Origin: an uncultured Bacteroidales bacterium
GTDB lineage: Bacteria > Bacteroidota > Bacteroidia > Bacteroidales > UBA932
Reading direction: 5' to 3'
Assembly (NCBI GenBank): GCA_934725015.1
Contig: CAKVAS010000001.1
Coordinates: 62,001-126,000, forward strand
Length of the DNA: 64,000 nucleotides
The notes beneath the pieces were generated by a model that worked only from the letters and a program-made list of their open reading frames with translations, ran no database searches and was not told where the DNA came from. Shown one piece after another: positions 34,322-40,720 of this stretch (its first letter is position 1; each line of letters opens with the position of its first letter). Both the position numbers and the translations under genes were made by a program.

Positions 34322-35371
34322 ATGAAGAATATGTTTATTTGCGGAATATTGGCGGCCGGAATGCTGGCCGCCGCAGGGTGCGCGGAGGTGAATCCCGAAT
34401 ACACGGCTCCGGAGAAGCCGGAAGCGCCGGAGATTGACAGGACGGCGTTCGCCAAGGGCGCGGACATAAGCTGGTGCACCGAGATGGAGAGCAAGGGCAT
34501 AAAGTTCTACAACGCCGACGGCGTGGAGACTGAATGCACCGAGCTGATGCGTCAGATCGGGATGAACTCGATACGCCTGCGCGTCTGGGTGAACCCGGCC
34601 GAGGGCTGGAACGGGAAGGGTGACGTAATCGCCAAGGCCCTGCGGGCTCAGAAGCTCGGAATGAGGCTGATGATTGACTTCCACTACAGCGACACATGGG
34701 CAGACCCCGGAAACCAGACCGTCCCTGCGGCATGGAGCGGCTATGGGATTGAGGACATGAAGAAGGCCGTGGCGGAGCACACCGCTGACGTGCTCGCGGG
34801 GCTCAAGGACTGCGGAATCGACGTGGAGTGGGTGCAGGTCGGGAACGAGACCACGGACGGAATGCTCTGGGAACTCGGCCGCTGCACGACAAATCCTCAG
34901 AACTACACGGAACTCAACAACGCCGGCTACGACGCCGTGAAGTCGGTCTATCCCGAGGCCAAGGTCATCGTCCACCTCGACGGAGGGCAGGACAACTGGA
35001 AGTACCGCAGGATTTTCGGCGAGTTGAAGAAATACGGCGGGAAGTATGACATGATAGGGATGTCGCTCTATCCCTCATACGACCAGTCCGGATGGCAGGG
35101 CCCGACCAAGTCCTGCATCGACAACATCAAGAAAGTCTCGTCTGAATATGGATGCCGCGTGATGGTCTGCGAGGTCGGAATGCCTTGGGACGACGCGGAG
35201 ACGGCGAAGGCGATGCTTTCCTATCTCATGACCGAGGCCAAGGGAACCGGAGTCTGCGACGGCGTCTTCTACTGGGAACCGGAGGCTCCGGCGGGCTACA
35301 ACGGGGGCTATCAGCTCGGGGCGTTTGCCGACGGCAGGCCTACCGTCGCCCTTGATGCCTTCAAGGACTGA
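34322..35371 (+). CDS. GH53 endo-beta-1,4-galactanase, lipoprotein
   Basis: 349 residues from ATG 34322. MKNMFICGILAAGMLAAAGC gives Cys 20, so the enzyme is probably at the outer surface. A single GH53 barrel follows: GADISWCTEMESKGIKFYN, RLRVWVNP, the acid/base Glu 176 in VGNET, and the nucleophile Glu 284 in MVCEVGMPW. It cuts beta-1,4-galactan (type I arabinogalactan side chains of pectin) into oligosaccharides for SusCD. The order SusC, SusD, surface protein, GH53 matches characterised galactan PULs. Confidence 0.95.
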   Translation: MKNMFICGILAAGMLAAAGCAEVNPEYTAPEKPEAPEIDRTAFAKGADISWCTEMESKGIKFYNADGVETECTELMRQIGMNSIRLRVWVNPAEGWNGKGDVIAKALRAQKLGMRLMIDFHYSDTWADPGNQTVPAAWSGYGIEDMKKAVAEHTADVLAGLKDCGIDVEWVQVGNETTDGMLWELGRCTTNPQNYTELNNAGYDAVKSVYPEAKVIVHLDGGQDNWKYRRIFGELKKYGGKYDMIGMSLYPSYDQSGWQGPTKSCIDNIKKVSSEYGCRVMVCEVGMPWDDAETAKAMLSYLMTEAKGTGVCDGVFYWEPEAPAGYNGGYQLGAFADGRPTVALDAFKD

Positions 35372-35400
35372 TCTGGCCGGAGGGAGAAACCGGGAAATAC

Positions 35401-35442
35401 AGGCGTTTTGTCCGAAATGTTGCATAACTTGTCCGTTATGAG
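35401..35442 (+). promoter_or_regulatory. PUL operator 2, upstream of the GH2 gene
   Basis: TTGTCCG half-sites at 35408-35414 and 35429-35435 are spaced 21 bases with the dyad GTTGCATAAC between them. The 42-base element matches operator 1 at all but a few positions. It ends about 24 bases before the TAAATTTG box. Confidence 0.75.
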
Positions 35443-35465
35443 CGGAGGATTCTATGCATATTGCC

Positions 35466-35473
35466 TAAATTTG
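35466..35473 (+). promoter_or_regulatory. -7 box of the GH2 gene (TAAATTTG)
   Basis: TAAATTTG fits TAnnTTTG, 30 bases after the second TTGTCCG; the susC promoter has 31. It lies only four bases before the ATG at 35478, which argues for starting translation at the next ATG, 35496. Confidence 0.65.
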
Positions 35474-35495
35474 CAGCATGGAAAATTCAAGTTTT

Positions 35496-38090
35496 ATGAG
35501 ATACCGATTCTTGGCGGCCATAGCCGCCTTTTGTACCGTCCTGCCGCTTGCGGGACAAGTCCGCAGCGAGAAGATGCTGAAGGAGTGGGAGTTCCGCAAG
35601 GATCACGAGACGGAGGCTGTCTCCGGATGGGAGAAAGTTAACGTGCCGCACGACTGGGCGATTTACGGGCCGTTCGACAAGTCGAATGACTTTCAGGTTG
35701 TCGCCGTGACGCAGAACGGGGAGACCGTGCCGTCGGAGAAGACCGGGCGCAGCGGAGGGCTGCCCTATATGGGCAAGGGCTGCTACAGGACGGAGATAAA
35801 TGTCGGAAAGACGGACGGCCGCCGCTTCGAGCTGCTCTTTGACGGGGCGATGAGCGAGGCGCAGGTGTTCGTGAACGGAGACAGGGTCTGCGAATGGCCC
35901 TACGGATACAACGCATTCCACTGCGACATAACCCCGAACCTCCGCGAAGGAGCGAACCGCGTCACCATACTTCTCGAAAACAGGCCGTTCTCCTCGCGCT
36001 GGTATCCCGGAGCGGGGCTTTACCGCAAGGTCCGGCTGATTGAGACTCCGGCGGTTCATATTCCCGTATGGGGAATTAGAGTGACGACGCCCCATATAGA
36101 AAAGGAATATGCAAGCGTCAGCATATCCACGGAAATCGAAGGCGCGGAAGAAGGAGAAAACTTCGATCTGGAGACTACGGTTCTCGACGAGCATGGGAAT
36201 GTGGCGGCACGGCGGACCGACAGGCGAAGCGTATGCCACGGCGAGGCTGTGCGACAGAACATTACCCTGAACGCCCCGAGACTGTGGTCGCCTGAAAGTC
36301 CCGCGCTCTACACGGCAACAGTGAAGATTCTCAGGGACGGGACAGTCATTGACAGCGCCTCGGCGCGCTTCGGAGTGCGCACGGCGGAGTTCATCGCGGA
36401 CAAGGGATTTTTCCTGAACGGGGAACGCCGGGTCATTCACGGAGTGTGCATGCACCACGACCTCGGGCCGCTCGGAGCCGCCGTGAACAGGTCCGCGCTC
36501 CGGCATCAGATTGATTTGCTGAAGGAAATGGGCTGCGACGCCATAAGGACCTCGCACAATATGCCGGCGGAGGAACTTGTCGAGCTATGCGACGAGATGG
36601 GGATGATGATGATGGCGGAGACATTCGACGAGTGGGACGTGGCGAAATGCGAGAACGGCTACCACAGGTTCTTTGACGAGTGGGCGGAGAAAGACGTCGT
36701 GAATATGGTAAGACATTTCAGGAACAGCCCTTCCATTATAATGTGGAGCATCGGTAACGAAGTCCCGACTCAGTGGTCTCCGGAAGGATACAAGACGGCG
36801 GCGTGGCTCCAGGCCATCTGTCACAGGGAGGATCCCACGAGGGCGGTGACCTGCGGGATGGACCAGTTCGACGCGGTGGTGAACAACGGGTTCGCGGCGC
36901 AGCTGGACGTGCCTGGCTTCAACTACAAGCCGCGCCGCTTCGTGGAGGCCTACGGGAAGCTTCCGCAGAACATCATACTCGGAAGCGAGACGGCATCGAC
37001 GGTAAGTTCGAGAGGCGTCTATCATCTTCCGTCAGAAAAGGGAGTCCACGGCATTGACGCGCTTCTCGGGGCATACATGAGACACGCCGACCACCAGTCT
37101 TCATCATACGACACGGACTATTGCCCATGGTCGAACATTCCCGACGTCGATTTCGCGGCAGACGAGGACTATCCGTGGATGCCCGGGCAGTTCGTCTGGA
37201 CCGGCTTCGACTACCTCGGTGAGCCGACCCCTTACGACACAGACTCGTGGCCTAACCACTCCTCCGTCTTCGGAATCATCGACCTCGCGTCCATCCCGAA
37301 GGACCGCTTCTGGCTCTACCGCAGCCAGTGGAGAAAGGATGTGCCGACACTGCACCTGCTCCCCCACTGGACATGGCCGGGACACGAGGGTGAGAACATC
37401 CCGGTGGTGGCGTACAGCTCGTTCGACCGCGCGGAACTGTTCGTGAACGGGGTAAGTCAGGGAGTGGCGGTCAAGGCCGCTCCGACGGGAGTGTCTTCAG
37501 ACCCGACACAGCCTGCCCCGCTCGCATCTGACCAGGAACTGATGAGGCGTTTCCGCCTGATATGGCCGGACGTAATCTATCAGCCGGGCGAGATAAAGGT
37601 TGTGGCATATGGCGCGGACGGCCTTCCTGCGGCTGAGCAGACAGTGCGCACGTCCGGCAAGCCCTATGCCCTGAAGCTCACGCCATACACGGGTCCGGAG
37701 TCCATCAGAGGGAATGAAGCGGCGACGCAGCGGCTTGACGGCTCGGCAAAGGAGGCGGGACAGCGGCCGGGCGGCGCGTCATCGGCAGCCGTTCTCAAGG
37801 CCGGAGGCGAGGAGCTGTGCTACATCAATGTCAGCGTGATTGACCGCGACGGCAATCCTGTCCCGACGGACAGCAGGCTCGTCAGGGTCAGCGTAGGAGG
37901 ATCAGGCTCGTTCGAAGCCGTGGCCAACGGAGACCCGACCTGCCTTGAACCATTCCAGCAGCCTCAGATGCATCTTTTCAGCGGGCAGCTCACGGTGATT
38001 GTCCGCGGCGGCGACACTGCCGGGGACATTCCGGTCACGGTCTCAGCGAAGGGTCTGCGCAAGGCGAGCGTCACCCTCCGCTGCGAATAA
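35496..38090 (+). CDS. GH2 beta-galactosidase (galactan PUL)
   Basis: 864 residues from ATG 35496; an ATG at 35478 adds six residues but lies at the probable transcription start. A signal peptide ends near LAGQ. The order is sugar-binding domain, Ig-like domain, TIM barrel with acid/base Glu 422 (SIGNEV) and nucleophile Glu 498 (LGSETAST), then C-terminal beta domains ending in an invasin-like segment (VNVSVIDRDGNPVPTDS). It should release galactose from oligosaccharides made by the GH53 enzyme, in the periplasm. It has its own promoter and operator, so it is a separate transcription unit in the same regulon. Confidence 0.92.
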   Translation: MRYRFLAAIAAFCTVLPLAGQVRSEKMLKEWEFRKDHETEAVSGWEKVNVPHDWAIYGPFDKSNDFQVVAVTQNGETVPSEKTGRSGGLPYMGKGCYRTEINVGKTDGRRFELLFDGAMSEAQVFVNGDRVCEWPYGYNAFHCDITPNLREGANRVTILLENRPFSSRWYPGAGLYRKVRLIETPAVHIPVWGIRVTTPHIEKEYASVSISTEIEGAEEGENFDLETTVLDEHGNVAARRTDRRSVCHGEAVRQNITLNAPRLWSPESPALYTATVKILRDGTVIDSASARFGVRTAEFIADKGFFLNGERRVIHGVCMHHDLGPLGAAVNRSALRHQIDLLKEMGCDAIRTSHNMPAEELVELCDEMGMMMMAETFDEWDVAKCENGYHRFFDEWAEKDVVNMVRHFRNSPSIIMWSIGNEVPTQWSPEGYKTAAWLQAICHREDPTRAVTCGMDQFDAVVNNGFAAQLDVPGFNYKPRRFVEAYGKLPQNIILGSETASTVSSRGVYHLPSEKGVHGIDALLGAYMRHADHQSSSYDTDYCPWSNIPDVDFAADEDYPWMPGQFVWTGFDYLGEPTPYDTDSWPNHSSVFGIIDLASIPKDRFWLYRSQWRKDVPTLHLLPHWTWPGHEGENIPVVAYSSFDRAELFVNGVSQGVAVKAAPTGVSSDPTQPAPLASDQELMRRFRLIWPDVIYQPGEIKVVAYGADGLPAAEQTVRTSGKPYALKLTPYTGPESIRGNEAATQRLDGSAKEAGQRPGGASSAAVLKAGGEELCYINVSVIDRDGNPVPTDSRLVRVSVGGSGSFEAVANGDPTCLEPFQQPQMHLFSGQLTVIVRGGDTAGDIPVTVSAKGLRKASVTLRCE

Positions 38091-38167
38091 GGGGGTCTTC
38101 AGCCGTTCCACGCCGCCGGCAAGGGCCGCACTATCATCTCAAATAATCGAAATTTTCTACGATTTTT

Positions 38168-38202
38168 CTTGCGAATCATAAGCAATGCTTGCGATTCGCA
38201 AG
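38168..38202. promoter_or_regulatory. Nested inverted repeat upstream of an XRE regulator gene
   Basis: CTTGCGAATC (38168-38177) and GATTCGCAAG (38193-38202) are perfectly inverted. The AAGC-AAT-GCTT dyad lies inside. A TACCTTTG box follows at 38236-38243. This is a likely operator for the HTH protein encoded at 38303. The rest of the 212-base gap holds nothing else recognised. Confidence 0.6.
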
Positions 38203-38302
38203 TTTTTCTTGCTGTTTTCGCATCATTTTTATCCATACCTTTGGCGCGAACGAATATCCCCGGAAATTGAAACGAGGACATTGACCACAAAAGGATAACA
38301 CT

Positions 38303-38755
38303 ATGGATAACGACTCCATCAAGGAGAACATTCTGCGCCTGAGGAAGCTCCGGGGCCTCACACAGACCGAGGTCGCCCGGCGCTGCGGCATTTCCATGAC
38401 CCACTACAGAAGCCTCGAAAGCGGGACATCAGTTCTCATAAACCCCATAATCTCCCGTCTTGCCGATGCCCTGAACATAGGAATCGGCTACCTCATTTTC
38501 GGCTCGTGGAACCGGCAGGAGAAGGATTTCAGGCTCGAAGACGAAGCTGTCGGCTACGGGACAGGTGACGCCGCATCAGACCGCTACGACCGCAGGTGCA
38601 GCGAACTCCGCGATGAATACGAGGCACGCCTCAGAAAAGTCAGCGACGAGAACAGTTCCCTCCGTCAGGTCGTCGAGACACAAAGGCGCGACATCTCCCA
38701 TCTGGAAAGCATAGTCCGTATGCTCCGCCGCCTCAAAGGCCTTGATGAATTTTGA
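38303..38755 (+). CDS. XRE-family transcriptional regulator with coiled-coil tail
   Basis: 150 residues. The HTH at about residues 5-62 includes ILRLRKLRGLTQTEVARRCGISMTHYRSLESG and the helix ISRLADALNIGIGYLIFG. The C-terminal half (about 95-148) is a heptad-rich coiled coil with many charged residues, likely for dimerisation. It precedes the HigB-type toxin gene by 28 bases in the same direction, but that gene pair has its own antitoxin. Probable self-regulator through the inverted repeat upstream. Confidence 0.8.
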   Translation: MDNDSIKENILRLRKLRGLTQTEVARRCGISMTHYRSLESGTSVLINPIISRLADALNIGIGYLIFGSWNRQEKDFRLEDEAVGYGTGDAASDRYDRRCSELRDEYEARLRKVSDENSSLRQVVETQRRDISHLESIVRMLRRLKGLDEF

Positions 38756-38783
38756 AATATGTAACAAATATACTACTTTTGCA

Positions 38784-39116
38784 ATGAGAAAAATTATACG
38801 AAGTCAAGAATTTGATGAATTTTATGAATCCTGCCCCAAACGAGTTCAGGAGAAATTGAAATACGCACTGAATGTCATTGCCGAAATAAAGGTTGTGAGC
38901 ACAAAACTCGTAAAGAAACTTATAGGGACGGATTTCTATGAATTGAGAATATCAACAGAAAATGAATGGAGAGTGATTATGTTGGCCATAGATGATGACA
39001 ATTTCATTGAATGCGAGACCGTACTGTTGCTGAACGGGTTCATGAAGAAATCGACAAAAGACTATGGCAGAGAAATGAAGAAAGCTCAAATGATAATAAA
39101 TGACATCCGGATATGA
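38784..39116 (+). CDS. RelE/HigB-type toxin
   Basis: 110 residues from ATG 38784. The RelE/ParE superfamily pattern is seen: short helices, then FYELRISTENEWRVIMLAIDDDNFIECETVLLLNGFMKKSTK, which matches the phage-derived Gp49-like HigB group. Such proteins cleave mRNA on the ribosome. The gene overlaps the antitoxin gene by ATGA, and the toxin-first order is typical of higBA. A TACTTTTG box (38774-38781) sits almost on top of the ATG, so transcripts may be nearly leaderless or start further upstream. Confidence 0.85.
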   Translation: MRKIIRSQEFDEFYESCPKRVQEKLKYALNVIAEIKVVSTKLVKKLIGTDFYELRISTENEWRVIMLAIDDDNFIECETVLLLNGFMKKSTKDYGREMKKAQMIINDIRI

Positions 39117-39427
39117 GACAGAACATTGATTTGGAAAAACTGAATAGCCTACCTACTGCAGAAGAACTTATCAGCGCAGAATTTGGGGAAAAAGGAAGTG
39201 CGTCAAGAGAAAGATTCGACGCGAAGTCACGTGCGTGGTACTATGCCGAGATTCTGAAAGACGCGAGAAAGGCTGCTGGCCTCACCCAGAAACAGCTTGC
39301 AGAGAAAATTGGAAAGAAACGGGAATATATATCCATGCTGGAAAAGGGAGAGACCGATATGCAGCTATCGACGTTCATAATGATTTCGGATGCGGTCGGG
39401 CTCAAGATTTCGCTGGCCTATGCATAG
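39113..39427 (+). CDS. HigA-type antitoxin (XRE HTH)
   Basis: 104 residues. The N-terminal arm (about 1-40) would wrap the toxin. The HTH is at about 48-100: KDARKAAGLTQKQLAEKIGKKREYISMLEKGETDMQLSTF. It overlaps the toxin stop by four bases (ATGA), so the two are translationally coupled. The 195 bases that follow, up to 39621, hold no gene or clear promoter. Confidence 0.87.
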   Translation: MRQNIDLEKLNSLPTAEELISAEFGEKGSASRERFDAKSRAWYYAEILKDARKAAGLTQKQLAEKIGKKREYISMLEKGETDMQLSTFIMISDAVGLKISLAYA

Positions 39428-39621
39428 GCAGCAAAAAATTGCGGCAAAGGTGGAAAAATTCGGCTCATTTTCGGGAAAAGGCTTGGAATTGAGGATGACA
39501 AATTCTAAATTTGTGTGGTTTGAAATTTACGAATGATAGGCGCCGTTTAGGAAAGTCGTGTCACAAGTGGATTTATGTGTTTAATTATTAGGTCATTGGA
39601 CCAGCTAAAAATCTCAAACAA

Positions 39622-40584
39622 ATGAAAAGGATTGCTTACATTGCAGTCGTTGCACTGGCTGTCGTTGCCTGCAACAAAGAGGAGGGGGGGGCAAAGATTG
39701 ACTCCATCAAAGTGGTTCCCGAAACAAAGACGCTCTACACGGACGAGGCTCTGCCTGAGCTTGCGGTTGTCCTTGACCCTGAGGATGCCGACGTCACCGT
39801 CGAATGGACTTCAAGCGACCCGGAGATTGTGACCGTTTCCGACAAGGGAGAGCTTGCGTTCGCGGTGAAGGACATCGAGGATGCTGAAAAAACCGTGACC
39901 ATCACCGCAAAGGCCGGCGAGAAGACTGCCGCCTGCGTACTCACCGTGAAGGGACAGATTGCAAGGTATGAGGTGCTTGACTTCACCGCAGACTTCGGAT
40001 TCAAGATGCTTGACAGGAACGTCGGCGCAAAGACCAAGGAGGAAATCGGGAACTACTACCAGTGGGGCAAGAACACTCCGGTTGCCGCGAACGAGGAGAC
40101 CGAGGTGAACGCCGACTACGATGCCGAGTGGGGCACTGCAAGCGAGGGCTTCGCTGACTGGACGGTTGCGGAGAACACCCCTTGCCCTAAGGGCTGGAGC
40201 CTGCCTGCCGGGAATGTTCTGACAAAAATGAATGAGTACATAGAAATTATCGGCACATACGAGATGGAGTGGGCACTTGACTTGGATTTTACTTATACTA
40301 AAGCTGAATATCAGGCTGCAAAGGACAAAATTGCGACTCTCGGACTGATTGAAACCGGTAAATTTGCGAATTATACCAACAAGGACAAGGAGAGCGTTTT
40401 CGGAAAAACAACTCTGACTGCGCCGGCATTTTGGGTAGGCGAAAAGACCGTTGATGCAGAGAAAGGCACGACGACGGTAAGTTACTATGAGGACAATTCC
40501 TTCCCGACCATCGCAAAGGGAGGCGTGTTCACGACCGCGATTCCTGTCCGCTGCGTAAAGTCAACTGTCGCACCCATAGAATAA
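39622..40584 (+). CDS. Lipoprotein with Big-like and FSUP/DUF1566-like domains
   Basis: 320 residues. MKRIAYIAVVALAVVAC gives Cys 17. A bacterial Ig-like (BIG2-type) domain at about 27-110 contains VTVEWTSSDPEIVTVSDKG. The C-terminal domain has the FSUP (Fibrobacter major paralogous) pattern: FKMLDRNVGA, GNYYQWGKNTP, CPKGWSLPAGN and a closing PVRCVK. Such proteins are surface lipoproteins of unknown ligand. Codons 22-24 are a run of eight G residues (39684-39691), a possible slippage site. Confidence 0.8.
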   Translation: MKRIAYIAVVALAVVACNKEEGGAKIDSIKVVPETKTLYTDEALPELAVVLDPEDADVTVEWTSSDPEIVTVSDKGELAFAVKDIEDAEKTVTITAKAGEKTAACVLTVKGQIARYEVLDFTADFGFKMLDRNVGAKTKEEIGNYYQWGKNTPVAANEETEVNADYDAEWGTASEGFADWTVAENTPCPKGWSLPAGNVLTKMNEYIEIIGTYEMEWALDLDFTYTKAEYQAAKDKIATLGLIETGKFANYTNKDKESVFGKTTLTAPAFWVGEKTVDAEKGTTTVSYYEDNSFPTIAKGGVFTTAIPVRCVKSTVAPIE

Positions 40585-40720
40585 TCGTTCTCGCAGTCAT
40601 AAGAATAATTGTCCTCGCGGTCATAACGAGCCAATGTTACAATCACGAGTCCCGCTGTCATTCCGAGCGAAGCCGAGGAATCTTTATGGCAGACTAAAAT
40701 GACAGGAATGAACAGATGAA
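40585..40720. repeat. Dispersed repeat, locus D, and a short duplicated segment
   Basis: TGTCATTCCGAGCGAAGCCGAGGAATCT lies at 40656-40683, and an inverted AAAATGACA at 40696-40704 forms a short hairpin. Before it, a stretch TCxTCGCxGTCATAA is present twice (about 40589-40604 and 40613-40627). No promoter box was found ahead of the TonB-dependent receptor gene. Confidence 0.65.

Noticed and set aside
33428..34975. Minus-strand open frame of 515 codons
   Set aside because: It crosses two well supported plus-strand genes and the repeat between them.
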